In this document: one piece after another, positions 48,149 through 58,411 of the stretch
How the letters are laid out: each line of letters starts with the position of its first letter
How positions within the stretch are numbered: the first letter of the stretch is position 1
Origin: Massilia agri
Lineage (GTDB): Bacteria > Pseudomonadota > Gammaproteobacteria > Burkholderiales > Burkholderiaceae_D
Assembly: GCF_024753255.1 (NCBI RefSeq)
Contig: NZ_JANUHA010000008.1
Location: 1-64,000, forward strand
Length of the DNA stretch: 64,000 nucleotides
Direction of reading: 5' to 3'
Translations under genes and position numbers: made by a program
Notes under the pieces: model-generated
Seen by the model: only the letters and a program-made list of their open reading frames with translations
Told to the model about the DNA's origin: nothing
Database searches by the model: none

Positions 48149-49065
48149 TTTTTCAGCGAGAGCAAGTAGATCCCAATCAGCACGAGCCCCGTGCCGGCCA
48201 ATTGCACGCCGGTGATCGGCTCGCCGAGGATCAGCGCGCCGAGGAAGAGCGTGGACACCGGCCCGATCATCCCGGCCTGCGAGGCGGTGGCGGCGCCGAT
48301 GCGCTGCACCGCGGCCATGGTCATGAACACGGGGAAGACCGTACAGAATACCGCATTCACCAGCGAGAGCCAGTAAACCTCGGCCGGCTGCACCAGCATG
48401 CTCGCCGGGCGCAGCAGGAAGAACTGCAGCAGGCAGGCCACGCTCGATACGCACATGGCGTAGGCCACCAGGCGCAGCGATCCGATGCGGCGCACCATCT
48501 CGCCGGTGCCGAGCAGGTAGAAGGCGTAGCTGAGCGCCGATCCCAGCACGAACAGGGAGCCGAGCACGGTGCTGCCCGCGCCGCCGGCCAGGTCGTGCAC
48601 GAAGACCAGCACGATGCCGCAATAGGCCAGCGCCAGCGCGGCCCATTCGGCAGGGCGCACGCGGCGCTTGAACACCATCACGTTGATGAGCAGGACGAAG
48701 GTCGGGGTCAGGAACAGGATCAGGCGCTCCAGCCCGACCGAGATGTGCTGCAGGCCGAGGAAGTCGAGGTAGCTCGACAGGTAGTAGCCGACCAGGCCGA
48801 GTCCGGTGATGCGCCAGCGGTCCTGCGAACTGAGCGGCGGTCCGACGCGCATCTTCCACACCGCCACAGCGATAAACACCGGAAGCGAGAACAGCATTCT
48901 GAACGCGATCAAAGTAACGGCGTCGATGTGGTAGCGATACAGCAGTTTGGCCACGATCGCCTTGGTTGAAAAGAGGACGGCGCCGGCGATGGCGATCGAC
49001 AGGCCGGCGAGGACGGTGGCGCGTGGTAAAGGCGCAGCGGAATTGGCGGAAGCAGCATCGGTCAT
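48145..49065 (-). CDS. EamA/DMT family transporter
   Basis: A 306-residue inner-membrane protein with ten predicted helices in two EamA repeats. The first includes [20 protein letters not shown] and the second ends in [20 protein letters not shown], both typical of the drug/metabolite transporter superfamily. It is the first gene of the minus-strand operon with mgsA and qor. The substrate is unknown; relatives export amino acids or related metabolites. ATG 49065 gives a normal length. Confidence 0.88.
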   Translation of the reverse strand: MTDAASANSAAPLPRATVLAGLSIAIAGAVLFSTKAIVAKLLYRYHIDAVTLIAFRMLFSLPVFIAVAVWKMRVGPPLSSQDRWRITGLGLVGYYLSSYLDFLGLQHISVGLERLILFLTPTFVLLINVMVFKRRVRPAEWAALALAYCGIVLVFVHDLAGGAGSTVLGSLFVLGSALSYAFYLLGTGEMVRRIGSLRLVAYAMCVSSVACLLQFFLLRPASMLVQPAEVYWLSLVNAVFCTVFPVFMTMAAVQRIGAATASQAGMIGPVSTLFLGALILGEPITGVQLAGTGLVLIGIYLLSLKK

Positions 49066-49183
49066 CCGACGATTGTAGGAGGAAATGGCCGCGCTTGCCG
49101 GGGGCGGGCTGAAGAGGAAGGGAGAACGGCGCCGAAGAGTCGTTGTCGAACAGCGCAAGTCAGCTATTCGAGGGGAACATGAG

Positions 49184-49966
49184 ATGAATGCATCCGTGCT
49201 GGAGGAACGCGCTGGCCCTCCCGTTGCCATGGCGCTGGCCTGGCTCGCGCTGCTGACCTGCGCCTGCTGGGCCTGGCTCGCCTTCCAGGGCGCCCAGCCT
49301 GAGCCTGTGCCGGCAAGGCTGTCCGGCCCTAGCCTGCATGGACCGCCGCCCGCGCCGCTGCGCTCCGGACAGCTGCTGCTGGTGTTCGCCATGTGGACCG
49401 CCCTGTACGTGGCGCTGCTGCTGCCCGCCGCCGTGGGCGCGGTGGCCGCGGTCGACCGCATCGCGCGGCGCCGCAGCCTGCTGGGGTCCGGCCTCACGCC
49501 CTGGCTGTTCGCGCTCGGCTGCCTGCTGGCCTGGACCGGCTTCGCGGCCATCGTCACCCTGCTGCACTGGACCCTGCACGACGCCGGCATGCTGGACGCC
49601 ACGTTGGCCGTGCGCCATCCGGCGGCCACCGGCCTGGTGCTGGTAGCGGCTGGCGCCTGGCAGTGGACCTCGTCCAAGCACGCCTGCCTGCAATACTGCC
49701 GCGCGCCCTTCCCCGCCCTGCTGGCCGGCTGGGGGCGAGGCCGGCTCGACGCCCTGTGGCAGGGCGCGGAACACGCGCGCACCGTCCTTGGCTGCTACTG
49801 GCTGATCGTGCTGCTGCCTCTGGCGGGCGGGCCCGGCAACCCCGCCATGGTGGCGGCGGTAGGCTTTTTGCTGCTGGCCGAGCTGCGCTTGAGGGACAGC
49901 ACACTGGCTGCTTGCCTGGCGGGCCTGGGCATGGTCGCGTGGGGGACTCGACTGTTGTTTCCGTGA
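49184..49966 (+). CDS. DUF2182 membrane protein
   Basis: A 260-residue protein with about seven membrane helices. The segment [20 protein letters not shown] is the hallmark of DUF2182, annotated as a predicted metal-binding integral membrane family because of its conserved Cys and His. A GAGGGG site precedes ATG 49184. It lies alone on the plus strand between the divergent EamA operon and yebC. Function is unknown; a copper or other metal role has been suggested for the family but is unproven here. Confidence 0.8.
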   Translation: MNASVLEERAGPPVAMALAWLALLTCACWAWLAFQGAQPEPVPARLSGPSLHGPPPAPLRSGQLLLVFAMWTALYVALLLPAAVGAVAAVDRIARRRSLLGSGLTPWLFALGCLLAWTGFAAIVTLLHWTLHDAGMLDATLAVRHPAATGLVLVAAGAWQWTSSKHACLQYCRAPFPALLAGWGRGRLDALWQGAEHARTVLGCYWLIVLLPLAGGPGNPAMVAAVGFLLLAELRLRDSTLAACLAGLGMVAWGTRLLFP

Positions 49967-50055
49967 CATGCCACACCGTTCTCCCGGCGATTTTGCAAGG
50001 GGGGCCTATGTTAGAATGTCGGCCACTCTTGCATACCAACTGGGGAATTCTCGAC

Positions 50056-50781
50056 ATGGCTGGACACAGCAAATGGGCCAATATCAAGCATAAGAAAGCC
50101 GCCACCGACGCCAAGCGCGGCAAGATCTGGACGCGCCTGATCAAGGAGATCACCGTGGCCGCTCGCATGGGCGGCAGCGACGTCAACTCGAATCCGCGCC
50201 TGCGCCTCGCAGTCGAAAAGGCGGCGGACGCGAACATGCCGAAGGATAACGTCACCCGCGCGATCCAGCGCGGCGCCGGCGAACTCGAAGGCGTGAACTA
50301 CGAAGAGATCCGCTACGAAGGCTACGGCATCGGCGGCGCGGCGATCATCGTCGACTGCCTGACCGACAACCGCGTGCGTACCGTGGCCGAAGTGCGCCAC
50401 GCCTTCAACAAGTACGGCGGCAATATGGGCACCGAGGGTTCGGTGGCCTTCATGTTCAAGCACGTCGGCCAGTTCCAGTTCGCGCCGGGCGTGGAAGAAG
50501 ACAAGCTGATGGAAGCGGCCCTGGAAGCCGGCGCCGACGACGTGGTGCAGGACGAGGAAGGCGGCTTCGAAGTGCTGTGCGACCCGTTCGCCTACGCCGG
50601 CGTGAAGGAAGCGCTGGAAAAGGCCGGCTTCAAGGCCGAGGTCTCGGAAGTCATCATGAAGCCGGACAATGAAACCGTGCTCACCGGCGAAGACGCCGTC
50701 AAGATGCAGAAGATCCTCGATGCGCTGGAAAACCTGGACGACGTCCAGGACGTCTACACCAACGCCATCATTGAAGAGTAA
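50056..50781 (+). CDS. yebC: YebC/PmpR family regulator
   Basis: A 241-residue protein starting [20 protein letters not shown], the signature of the YebC/TACO1 family, with three domains and the acidic C-terminus intact. Members bind DNA as regulators or help ribosomes translate polyproline tracts; which applies here cannot be told. It is the first gene of the conserved block yebC-purD-hemF-nadD-rsfS-rlmH-maf-rng and ends 17 bases before purD. Confidence 0.95.
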   Translation: MAGHSKWANIKHKKAATDAKRGKIWTRLIKEITVAARMGGSDVNSNPRLRLAVEKAADANMPKDNVTRAIQRGAGELEGVNYEEIRYEGYGIGGAAIIVDCLTDNRVRTVAEVRHAFNKYGGNMGTEGSVAFMFKHVGQFQFAPGVEEDKLMEAALEAGADDVVQDEEGGFEVLCDPFAYAGVKEALEKAGFKAEVSEVIMKPDNETVLTGEDAVKMQKILDALENLDDVQDVYTNAIIEE

Positions 50782-50798
50782 TTCTCGGAAAACCCTGT

Positions 50799-52064
50799 AT
50801 GAAAATCCTCGTAGTCGGCTCCGGCGGCCGTGAACATGCCCTGTCCTGGAAACTCGCCCAATCGGAACGGGTCCAGGCCGTTTTCGTCGCTCCGGGCAAC
50901 GGCGGCACCGCGTTGGACCCACGGTTGGTGAACATCGAGATCCTAGAGCCGGCGGCCCTGGCCGACTTCGTGGTGGCCGAAGGCGTCGCCCTGACCCTGG
51001 TGGGTCCGGAAGCGCCGCTGGCCGCCGGCATCGTCAACCTGTTCCGCTCGCGCGGCCTGAAGATCTTCGGGCCGACCAGGGAAGCGGCGCAGCTGGAAAG
51101 CTCGAAGGACTTCGCCAAGGCCTTCATGCAGCGCCATGGCATCCCGACCGCCAAGTACCAGAGCTTCTCCGATGCCGCGCAGGCCCACGCCTACGTGGAC
51201 GCCAATGGCGCACCGATCGTCATCAAGGCCGACGGCCTGGCGGCCGGCAAGGGCGTGGTCGTCGCCATGTCGCTCGAGGAAGCACACGCCGCCGTCGACC
51301 ACATGCTGTCCGATAACGCCTTCGGCGATGCCGGCGCGCGCATCGTGATCGAGGAATTCCTGGCCGGCGAAGAGGCCAGCTTCATCGTCATGTGCGACGG
51401 CAAGAACGTGCTGCCGCTGGCGACCAGCCAGGACCACAAGCGCCTGAAGGACAACGACGAAGGCCCGAACACCGGCGGCATGGGCGCCTACTCGCCCGCC
51501 CCGATCGTGACCCCGTCGATGCACGCCCGCGTGATGCGCGAAATCATCAACCCGACCATCCAGGGCATGGCCAAGGACGGCATCGTGTTCACCGGCTTCC
51601 TGTACGCCGGCCTGATGATCGACAGCGAAGGCAACCCGCGCACCCTGGAATTCAACTGCCGCATGGGCGACCCGGAAACCCAGCCGATCATGGCGCGCCT
51701 GAAGAGCGACTTCCTCATGGTGCTGGACCACGCCTGCAACGGCACCCTGGATGCCGTCGAACTGGAATGGGACCGCCGCACCGCGGTCGGCGTCGTGATG
51801 GCCGCCCATGGCTATCCGGACAGCCCGCGCAAGGGCGACGTCATCGACGGCATCCCCGCCGAGACTCCGGAATGCGTGACCTTCCACGCCGGCACCCAGC
51901 AGGTGGCCGGCTCGCTGCAGACCAGCGGCGGACGCGTGCTGTGCGTGGTCGGCCTGGGCGACAGCGTCAAGATGGCGCAGAAGCAGGCCTACGAGACCGT
52001 CGAGAAGATCCATTTCAACGGCGCGCAGTACCGCCGCGACATCGGCTGGCGCGGCCTGAAGTAA
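50799..52064 (+). CDS. purD: Phosphoribosylamine-glycine ligase
   Basis: A 421-residue ATP-grasp enzyme, second step of de novo purine synthesis, joining glycine to 5-phosphoribosylamine. Evidence is [16 protein letters not shown] at the N-terminus, the ATP-grasp core ([17 protein letters not shown]) and the metal-binding [14 protein letters not shown]. The length is normal. It follows yebC closely and precedes hemF by eight bases, so it is within a housekeeping operon. Confidence 0.96.
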   Translation: MKILVVGSGGREHALSWKLAQSERVQAVFVAPGNGGTALDPRLVNIEILEPAALADFVVAEGVALTLVGPEAPLAAGIVNLFRSRGLKIFGPTREAAQLESSKDFAKAFMQRHGIPTAKYQSFSDAAQAHAYVDANGAPIVIKADGLAAGKGVVVAMSLEEAHAAVDHMLSDNAFGDAGARIVIEEFLAGEEASFIVMCDGKNVLPLATSQDHKRLKDNDEGPNTGGMGAYSPAPIVTPSMHARVMREIINPTIQGMAKDGIVFTGFLYAGLMIDSEGNPRTLEFNCRMGDPETQPIMARLKSDFLMVLDHACNGTLDAVELEWDRRTAVGVVMAAHGYPDSPRKGDVIDGIPAETPECVTFHAGTQQVAGSLQTSGGRVLCVVGLGDSVKMAQKQAYETVEKIHFNGAQYRRDIGWRGLK

Positions 52065-52072
52065 GCATTCGC

Positions 52073-52984
52073 ATGTCCACTCCCGACCCTATCGCCATCA
52101 AGGCCTGGCTGCTGGACCTCCAGTCGCGCATCGTGCAGGCCCTCGAGGAAGTCGACGGCAAGCCCTTCCTGCGTGACACCTGGGAACGTCCGGAAGGTGG
52201 TGGCGGGATCTCGCGGCTGATCGAGGAAGGCAATGTGTTCGAGCGCGGCGGCGTGAACTTCTCGCACGTGACGGGTTCCAGCCTGCCGCCGTCGGCGATG
52301 GCTGCGCGCCCGGAACTGGCGGGCCGTGCCTGGGAAGCGATGGGTGTGTCGCTGGTGCTGCACCCGCGTAACCCTTACGCGCCGACCGTGCACATGAACG
52401 TGCGCTTCTTCGAGGCCACGCTTGATGGAAAAGAGCCGGTCTGGTGGTTCGGCGGCGGCATGGACCTGACGCCCTATTACGGCAACAAGGACGATGCCCG
52501 TCACTTCCACCAGACCTGCCACGACGCCCTGGCGCCCTACGGCGAAGACCTGCACCCGCGCTTCAAGAAGTGGTGCGACGAGTACTTCTACCTGAAGCAC
52601 CGCAAGGAAGCACGCGGCGTGGGCGGCATCTTCTTCGACGACTTCAACGAGCTCGGCTTCGATGCGTCCTTCGCCATGGTGCGGCAGGTCGGCAACGGCT
52701 TCCTCGACGCCTACCTGCCGATCGTGAAGGCGCGCAAGGACCAGCCCTACGGCGAGCGCGAACGCGACTTCCAGGCCTACCGGCGCGGCCGCTACGTCGA
52801 GTTCAACCTGGTGTGGGACCGCGGCACCCTGTTCGGCCTGCAGTCGGGTGGACGGACCGAGGCGATCCTGATGTCGATGCCGCCGATCGTGAAATGGCGC
52901 TACGACTGGCACCCTGAGCCGGGCAGCATTGAGGCGGCGTTGTACACCGACTTCCTCCCGCACCGGGACTGGCTCGCCTCGTGA
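52073..52984 (+). CDS. hemF: Oxygen-dependent coproporphyrinogen III oxidase
   Basis: A 303-residue enzyme that oxidatively decarboxylates coproporphyrinogen III in haem synthesis. Conserved segments include [42 protein letters not shown] and [10 protein letters not shown]. The length and motifs are standard. The stop overlaps the nadD GTG start (GTGA). It is oxygen-dependent, which fits an aerobic organism. Confidence 0.96.
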   Translation: MSTPDPIAIKAWLLDLQSRIVQALEEVDGKPFLRDTWERPEGGGGISRLIEEGNVFERGGVNFSHVTGSSLPPSAMAARPELAGRAWEAMGVSLVLHPRNPYAPTVHMNVRFFEATLDGKEPVWWFGGGMDLTPYYGNKDDARHFHQTCHDALAPYGEDLHPRFKKWCDEYFYLKHRKEARGVGGIFFDDFNELGFDASFAMVRQVGNGFLDAYLPIVKARKDQPYGERERDFQAYRRGRYVEFNLVWDRGTLFGLQSGGRTEAILMSMPPIVKWRYDWHPEPGSIEAALYTDFLPHRDWLAS

Positions 52985-53652
52985 CCCGCTGCGTTGCCCT
53001 GCTGGGTGGGAGCTTCGACCCGGTACACCACGGCCACGTCGCGCTGGCCGCGCTGTTCGCCGATCTCCTGCATCCGGACGAGCTGCGCATCCTGCCGGCC
53101 CTGCCCTGGCAGAAGGCGGGCCTGCAGGCCAGCAATGACGATCGCATCCGCATGCTGGAACTGGCCTTCGCCGGCCAGCCTTTCGAGGTCCGGATCGACA
53201 CCAGGGAGATCGACCGCGGCACCCCGACCTATACGGTCGAGACCCTGCGCGGCTTGCGCGAAGAACTGGGCGAAGCAGTCTCGATCGTCTTCCTGATGGG
53301 AGCCGACCAGCTGCAAAAGCTCGACACCTGGCGCGACTGGCAGGATCTGTTCGCCTTGTGCAACCTCGGCGTGGCGGCGCGGCCCGGCTATGCCCTGGAG
53401 CAGGACAAGCTGCCGCTCGCCGTTGCCAGGGAGCTCTCGCGGCGGCTGGCGGCGCCCGCGGAAGTGCGCGCCAGCCCGCAGGGCAAGGTATGCTTGGCAC
53501 ATACACTGGCGGTAGACATTTCCGCCACCCAAATTAGAAATAGCCTCGGCAAGGAACCGGCTACCGGCGCGGACCAGGGCCCGGACCCTGGCGCGCTCGT
53601 TCCACGCGGAGTGCTAGACTATATTCAACAACATAACTTATATAAAAGCTAA
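52981..53652 (+). CDS. nadD: Nicotinate-nucleotide adenylyltransferase
   Basis: A 223-residue enzyme forming nicotinate adenine dinucleotide in NAD synthesis. The nucleotidyl-transfer motif [10 protein letters not shown] near the start and the C-terminal SATQIRNSL (ISSTxxR type) are intact. The start is GTG at 52981, overlapping the hemF stop. Its stop overlaps the rsfS ATG by one base (TAATG). This nadD-rsfS-rlmH order is widely conserved. Confidence 0.95.
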   Translation: MTRCVALLGGSFDPVHHGHVALAALFADLLHPDELRILPALPWQKAGLQASNDDRIRMLELAFAGQPFEVRIDTREIDRGTPTYTVETLRGLREELGEAVSIVFLMGADQLQKLDTWRDWQDLFALCNLGVAARPGYALEQDKLPLAVARELSRRLAAPAEVRASPQGKVCLAHTLAVDISATQIRNSLGKEPATGADQGPDPGALVPRGVLDYIQQHNLYKS

Positions 53653-54323
53653 TGGATATCAAGAAACTGCAGACCCTCGTCGTTGACGCCCTCGAAGACG
53701 TCAAGGGCCAGGAAATCGTCCTGTTCGACACGACGCACCTGACCAGCCTGTTCGACCGCATCGCGGTCGTCTCGGGCACCTCGAACCGCCAGACCAAGGC
53801 GCTGGCCGCATCGGTGCGCGACAAGGTCAAGGCGGCAGGCGGCGACGTGGTCGGCATGGAAGGCGAAGATACGGGCGAATGGGTGCTGGTCGACCTGGGC
53901 GACATGATCGTCCACATCATGCAGCCGGCCATCCGCCAGTACTACCGCCTGGAAGAGATCTGGGGCGACAAGCCGGTCAAGCTGGGCGCGGCAAAGCGCA
54001 AGTCGACGCCGGAAGCGGCGGAAGCGGCCGAGTCGAAGGTCAAGTCGAAGCACCTGGCCGCCAACAAGGACGAGCCGGAAGCCCAGCCGGTCAAGGAGCG
54101 CAAGCCGGCTGCCAAGAAAGCGGCTGCAACCGCCGCCGCCAAGAAGCCGGCCGCGAAAAAGGTCCCGACCGGCAAGACCGTGAAGGTCGCGCCGAGCAAG
54201 AGCGAAGTGGCCGCCGTCGAGGCGACCAAGGCCAAGCCGCCGAAACGCGCGCCAAAAGCCGTTCCAGCCGACGCCGAGCCGGTGAAGAAGGTGATCCGCC
54301 GCGTGAAGAAGGCAGCAGAGTAA
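53652..54323 (+). CDS. rsfS: Ribosomal silencing factor RsfS with long basic tail
   Basis: Residues 1 to about 112 form the complete RsfS/DUF143 domain ([62 protein letters not shown]). It blocks joining of ribosomal subunits by binding uL14 when nutrients are short. Residues 113-223 are a Lys/Ala/Pro-rich tail resembling histone H1-like segments, about doubling the usual length. The tail is probably disordered and could bind rRNA or DNA. Its codons are in frame with no sign of a fused second gene. Confidence 0.93.
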   Translation: MDIKKLQTLVVDALEDVKGQEIVLFDTTHLTSLFDRIAVVSGTSNRQTKALAASVRDKVKAAGGDVVGMEGEDTGEWVLVDLGDMIVHIMQPAIRQYYRLEEIWGDKPVKLGAAKRKSTPEAAEAAESKVKSKHLAANKDEPEAQPVKERKPAAKKAAATAAAKKPAAKKVPTGKTVKVAPSKSEVAAVEATKAKPPKRAPKAVPADAEPVKKVIRRVKKAAE

Positions 54324-54342
54324 TCCGCATCTTCCTCACATT

Positions 54343-54813
54343 ATGCAGCTGATCATTGCCGCAGTCGGGCACAAGATGCCGGCCTGGATCGAGTCCGGCT
54401 TCGGCGAGTACACCAAGCGCATGCCGCCCGAGCTGCGCATCGTGCTCAAGGAAATCAAGCCAGTCGAGCGCTCCGGCAGCAAGACCGCCGCCACCGCCAT
54501 GGCGCTCGAGCGCGAGCGCATCGAAGCCGTGCTGCCGAAAGGCGTGCGCATCATCGCGCTGGACGAGCGCGGCAAGGACCTGACCAGCGTCGGCCTGTCG
54601 CAGATGCTCGAATCCTGGCAGCAGGACGGGCGCGACACCGCCTTCCTGATCGGCGGCGCCGACGGCCTCGACCCGGCGCTGAAAGCCAGGGCCGAGGGCA
54701 TGATCCGCATCTCGAGCATGACGCTGCCGCACGGTATCGTGCGCGTCATGCTTGCGGAACAGTTGTACCGTGCCTGGTCCATCACCCAGAACCACCCGTA
54801 CCACCGCGTCTGA
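54343..54813 (+). CDS. rlmH: 23S rRNA pseudouridine-1915 N3-methyltransferase
   Basis: A 156-residue SPOUT-class enzyme that methylates pseudouridine 1915 in helix 69 of 23S rRNA. The SAM-binding knot shows [12 protein letters not shown] and [11 protein letters not shown], and the C-terminus [24 protein letters not shown] end (read [10 protein letters not shown], then HPYH) is typical. The length is exact for RlmH. It sits between rsfS and maf, 19 and 17 bases away. Confidence 0.96.
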   Translation: MQLIIAAVGHKMPAWIESGFGEYTKRMPPELRIVLKEIKPVERSGSKTAATAMALERERIEAVLPKGVRIIALDERGKDLTSVGLSQMLESWQQDGRDTAFLIGGADGLDPALKARAEGMIRISSMTLPHGIVRVMLAEQLYRAWSITQNHPYHRV

Positions 54814-54830
54814 ATCGCCGCTCCCGACCA

Positions 54831-55451
54831 ATGAGACATACCGATAAGAAAATCTATCTCGCCTCCAAGAGCCCGCGCAGGCGCGAACTGCTGCGCCAGG
54901 TCGGCGTGGAATTCGAACTGCTGATGCTGCGCAGCGACCCGGCGCGCGGCGCCGTCGACGTCAGCGAAGACGTGCTGCCGGGTGAAGACCCGCACGTCTA
55001 CGTCGCCCGGGTAGCCAGGGAAAAAGGCGCCTTCGCCTGGAACATCCTGCAGCAGCGCCGCCAGCCGCTGCGCCCGATCCTGACCGCCGACACCACCGTC
55101 ACCATCGACGGCGAAATCCTCGGCAAACCGGCCGACAACCAGGAGGCGATCGCCATGCTCGAGCGCCTGTCGGGCCGCACCCACCAGGTGCTGACCTCGG
55201 TCGCGATCCACGCCGAGCGCGTGGCCGAGCAGATCACCCAGGTGTCGAATGTGCGCTTCGCCGCCTTGTCACCGGCGCAGATCAGGGCCTATTGCGCCAC
55301 GACCGAGCCCTACGACAAGGCGGGCGGCTACGGCATCCAGGGCCTGGCGGCGCTGTTCGTCGAGCACATCGAGGGCAGCCATTCGGGCATCATGGGCCTG
55401 CCCCTCTTCGAGACGGCCCAGCTCCTGCGCAAAGCCGGTTATCCCGTGTAG
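54831..55451 (+). CDS. maf: Maf-type nucleotide pyrophosphatase
   Basis: A 206-residue Maf/YhdE-like protein. It has LASKSPRRRELL at the N-terminus, ILTADTTVTIDGEILGKP in the centre and EPYDKAGGYGIQG near the catalytic region, all standard for house-cleaning dTTP/UTP pyrophosphatases. It is in the rlmH-maf-rng order conserved in betaproteobacteria. A palindrome and a dispersed repeat begin at its stop codon. Confidence 0.93.
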   Translation: MRHTDKKIYLASKSPRRRELLRQVGVEFELLMLRSDPARGAVDVSEDVLPGEDPHVYVARVAREKGAFAWNILQQRRQPLRPILTADTTVTIDGEILGKPADNQEAIAMLERLSGRTHQVLTSVAIHAERVAEQITQVSNVRFAALSPAQIRAYCATTEPYDKAGGYGIQGLAALFVEHIEGSHSGIMGLPLFETAQLLRKAGYPV

Positions 55452-55578
55452 GGGTGATCTGGTCCAGTGGACCAGATCACGGTTCCCCGACCGCGCGTTC
55501 AAGCAGCCCGGGCATGGACGCGAAGTGGTTTTCATAGGGGATTTGAACGCGCGGTCGGCATAGCCGACCACCCTACGA
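55448..55578. repeat. Dispersed TAGGGTGG palindromic repeat, copy 4
   Basis: The right half is standard: TTGAACGCGCG, hairpin GGTCGGC-ATA-GCCGACC, CACCCTACGA. The left half keeps GTAGGG and CGACCGCGCGTTCAA, but its hairpin is replaced by a different, longer palindrome (55454-55480). It lies between maf and rng. Confidence 0.8.
55454..55480. repeat. Perfect 13-bp inverted repeat
   Basis: GTGATCTGGTCCA-G-TGGACCAGATCAC, arms perfectly paired around a single base, starting three bases after the maf stop. There is no T-run. It may serve as a terminator-like structure or be an insertion into the repeat. Confidence 0.8.
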
Positions 55579-55633
55579 AAAACCGATTCCGACCGTGTAT
55601 GATGTCGCTCTGAACAATACTGCACGGCCGGCC

Positions 55634-57097
55634 ATGAACGAAGACATCCTCATCAACATCACCCCGCAGGAAACGCGCGTCGCGCTGGTCCTGCAGGGCG
55701 CGGTCCAGGAGCTGCACATCGAGCGCACCCTGACGCGCGGGTTGGCGGGCAACGTCTACCTCGGCAAGGTCGTGCGCGTCCTGCCCGGCATGCAGTCGGC
55801 CTTCATCGACATCGGCCTGGAGCGCGCGGCTTTCCTGCACGTTGCCGACATCTGGGAAGCGCGCAGCCACGAAGGCGCGAACACGCCGCCCACCCCGATC
55901 GAAAAGCTGCTGTTCGACGGCCAGGTGCTGACGGTGCAGGTCATCAAGGATCCGATCGGCACCAAGGGCGCGCGCCTGTCGACCCAGATCTCGATCGCCG
56001 GACGCATGCTGGTCTACCTGCCGCAGGACCAGCACATCGGCATCTCGCAGAAGATCGAGAAGGAAGCCGACCGCGAACTGCTGCGCACCCGCCTGCAGAA
56101 CCTGCTGCCGAAGGACAGCAAGGGCGGCTACATCGTGCGCACCCAGGCCGAGGAAGCCTCGGACGCCGACCTGTCCGCGGACGTCGACTACCTGCGCAAG
56201 ACCTGGGGCGCCATCGTCCAGGGCGCCCGCACCCGCCCGCCCACTTCCCTGCTCTACCAGGACCTGAACCTGGCCCAGCGCGTGCTGCGCGACTTCGTGC
56301 ACGACGAGACTGCCACCATCCAGGTCGACTCGCGCGAGAACTTCAATATGCTGGTCGAGTTCGCGCAGGTCTACACCCCGAGCGTGCTCTCGCGCCTGGT
56401 CCACTACACGGGCGAGCGCCCGCTGTTCGACCTCTACGGCGTCGAGGAAGAAATCCTGCGCGCCCTGGGCCGCCGCGTGGACCTGAAAAGCGGCGGCTAC
56501 CTGATCGTCGACCAGACCGAGGCGATGACGACCATCGACGTCAACACCGGCGGCTACGTCGGCGGACGCAACTTCGCCGACACGATCTTCAAGACCAACC
56601 TGGAAGCCGCGCACGCCATCGCGCGCCAGCTGCGCCTGCGCAACCTGGGCGGCATCATCATCCTCGACTTCATCGACATGGAGAATAACGAGCACCGCAA
56701 CGCCGTGCTCGCGGAACTCAAGAAGACCCTGGCGCGCGACCGCACCAAGGTGTCGGTGAGCGGCTTCTCGGCCCTCGGCCTGGTCGAGATGACCCGCAAG
56801 CGCACCCGCGAATCGCTGGCCCACATCCTGTGCGAACCCTGCCCGGCCTGCAGCGGCAAGGGGCAAGTAAAAACCTCGCGCACGATCTGCTACGAGATCC
56901 TGCGCGAACTGCTGCGCGAAGCCAAGCAGTTCAATCCGCGCGAATTCCGCATCGTCGCTTCGCAAGAGGTGATCGACCTGTTCCTGGAAGAGGAATCGCA
57001 GCACCTGGCGATGCTGGGGGACTTCATCGGCAAGCGGATTTCCTTGCAGGTGGAGAAGGGTTACCACCAGGAACAATACGATGTGATCCTGATGTAG
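55634..57097 (+). CDS. rng: Ribonuclease G
   Basis: A 487-residue endoribonuclease of the RNase E/G family, which matures the 5' end of 16S rRNA and turns over mRNAs. Segments include an S1 domain near the start (GNVYLGKVVRVLPGMQSAFI), the catalytic TTIDVNTG and LDFIDMEN aspartates, and the zinc-link CEPCPACSGKG. The length matches RNase G, with no RNase E scaffold region. It is the last gene of the housekeeping block, convergent with a nitroreductase gene. Confidence 0.95.
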   Translation: MNEDILINITPQETRVALVLQGAVQELHIERTLTRGLAGNVYLGKVVRVLPGMQSAFIDIGLERAAFLHVADIWEARSHEGANTPPTPIEKLLFDGQVLTVQVIKDPIGTKGARLSTQISIAGRMLVYLPQDQHIGISQKIEKEADRELLRTRLQNLLPKDSKGGYIVRTQAEEASDADLSADVDYLRKTWGAIVQGARTRPPTSLLYQDLNLAQRVLRDFVHDETATIQVDSRENFNMLVEFAQVYTPSVLSRLVHYTGERPLFDLYGVEEEILRALGRRVDLKSGGYLIVDQTEAMTTIDVNTGGYVGGRNFADTIFKTNLEAAHAIARQLRLRNLGGIIILDFIDMENNEHRNAVLAELKKTLARDRTKVSVSGFSALGLVEMTRKRTRESLAHILCEPCPACSGKGQVKTSRTICYEILRELLREAKQFNPREFRIVASQEVIDLFLEEESQHLAMLGDFIGKRISLQVEKGYHQEQYDVILM

Positions 57098-57116
57098 AAA
57101 ACAACCGAAACCGTTT

Positions 57117-57683
57117 TCAAAGGTGCGAAACAAAACGGTGAGGGGCCGGCCGTTCACGTGGCGCACGAGCTGCACTCCCGGTGCCAAAACCGATGAAGCA
57201 AACTGCCTGCTCATGCGGCGCGAGGCGCAGCAGTCCTCGCATGCCGGCCACATTCATTGCGGCTCCGCTGGCCAGTCCACTGCCGAAACCCAGCGCTTGT
57301 GCGACGATGAGCATGTTCTGGATAGCGCAACCAAGCGACACCAGTTTCTCGCTTACCGGGATCCCGGCGCTGGTCTCGTCGACAAGGACCGCAGTTACCA
57401 GGCAAGGCGCATGAAACGCCTTCCCCGCCGCCGCCTCGCAAGCTTCTTTCCCGGCGAGCGGGTCGCGCTCCAGCAAGGCCTCGACGAACACATCGGACAA
57501 ATCCTGGCGGCGCTCGTCAGGAACCAGAATGAAGCGCCAAGGCAGCAGGAGTCCATGATCCGGCGCCTGCGCAGCCGCCTGAAAAATCTCCTGCAGCGCA
57601 GCAGCATCCGGTCCCGGAGCTGCCAGGCGCCGCAATGAGACATGTCGGCGCGCAGCCAGGATCGCCGAAGCTTCATTGATCAT
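57117..57683 (-). CDS. Nitroreductase family protein
   Basis: A 188-residue FMN-dependent oxidoreductase of the YdjA-like short class. It has AARRHVSLRRLA near the start, AAQAPDHGLLLPWRFIL (FMN and partner contacts) and GCAIQNMLIVAQALGFGSG in the core. A strong AAAGGAGGAG site precedes the ATG. It is divergent from ccmA, with a short palindrome (57702-57717) in the gap. The natural substrate is unknown; relatives reduce nitroaromatics or quinones. Confidence 0.88.
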   Translation of the reverse strand: MINEASAILAARRHVSLRRLAAPGPDAAALQEIFQAAAQAPDHGLLLPWRFILVPDERRQDLSDVFVEALLERDPLAGKEACEAAAGKAFHAPCLVTAVLVDETSAGIPVSEKLVSLGCAIQNMLIVAQALGFGSGLASGAAMNVAGMRGLLRLAPHEQAVCFIGFGTGSAARAPRERPAPHRFVSHL

Positions 57684-57701
57684 CGGGGCACTCCTCCTTT
57701 A

Positions 57702-57717
57702 GGTATGCAGCCATACC
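57702..57717. promoter_or_regulatory. Short palindrome between divergent nitroreductase and ccm genes
   Basis: GGTATG-CAGC-CATACC lies 19 bases upstream of the nitroreductase start and 26 bases before ccmA. It could be an operator for either direction. Confidence 0.35.
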
Positions 57718-57742
57718 GTTCCCAATCGTACACTCCTCATTC

Positions 57743-58411
57743 ATGCAACGAGGTAATATTCGAACAATTCACGAGCATGAAAGGCGCTATTTGTCATTAG
57801 TCTGCCATAAGCTTGGGTGCCGGCGAGGCAACCGTACCCTCTTTACTTGCATCGAATTCTCGCTTGAGGCCGGCGAGGTCTTGCGGATCGACGGAGACAA
57901 TGGCAGCGGCAAGACAAGCCTGCTGCGGATTCTCGCAGGTCTGCGCCAGGCCGATACCGGCCATGTGTCGTGGCAAGGAACAGACGTGCGCAATCCGGAC
58001 GGCCATTTGCGCCAGGATCTTCTGTATATCGGCCATGCGGCCGCTGTAAAGGATAGCTTGATGGCGTGGGAAAACCTGGCATGTACAGAACTCCTCACCG
58101 GGCAAGCCGGAAAGACGCTCGCGCTCGACGCGCTCGCCAAGGCCGGACTCAGCTCGCATGCCTACACCTTTGGCAAGGCATTGTCGCAGGGCCAGCGCAG
58201 GCGTGTCGCGCTGGCCCGTCTCCACGTGCCGCGCAACCGCACGCTTTGGATTCTCGACGAGCCTTTCATCGGTCTCGATAGCGGCGCGGTCGATGCGCTG
58301 TGCGCTTCCATGCACGCCCATCGCAGGAACGGCGGCACCATCGTGTACACCTCGCACCAGGATGCGGGGCCGCCGGACATCCGGTCGCTCCGGCTGGTCG
58401 GCGCCGGCTGA
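57743..58411 (+). CDS. ccmA: Haem exporter ATPase CcmA
   Basis: A 222-residue ABC ATPase of cytochrome c maturation System I, powering release of CcmE from CcmCD. Walker A is GDNGSGKTS, the signature LSQGQRRR and Walker B TLWILDEP. It begins the ccmABCDEFGHI operon. The N-terminus from ATG 57743 is about 16 residues longer than usual CcmA; an in-frame TTG near 57791 would give the normal length. The stop overlaps the ccmB start (TGATG). Confidence 0.93.
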   Translation: MQRGNIRTIHEHERRYLSLVCHKLGCRRGNRTLFTCIEFSLEAGEVLRIDGDNGSGKTSLLRILAGLRQADTGHVSWQGTDVRNPDGHLRQDLLYIGHAAAVKDSLMAWENLACTELLTGQAGKTLALDALAKAGLSSHAYTFGKALSQGQRRRVALARLHVPRNRTLWILDEPFIGLDSGAVDALCASMHAHRRNGGTIVYTSHQDAGPPDIRSLRLVGAG

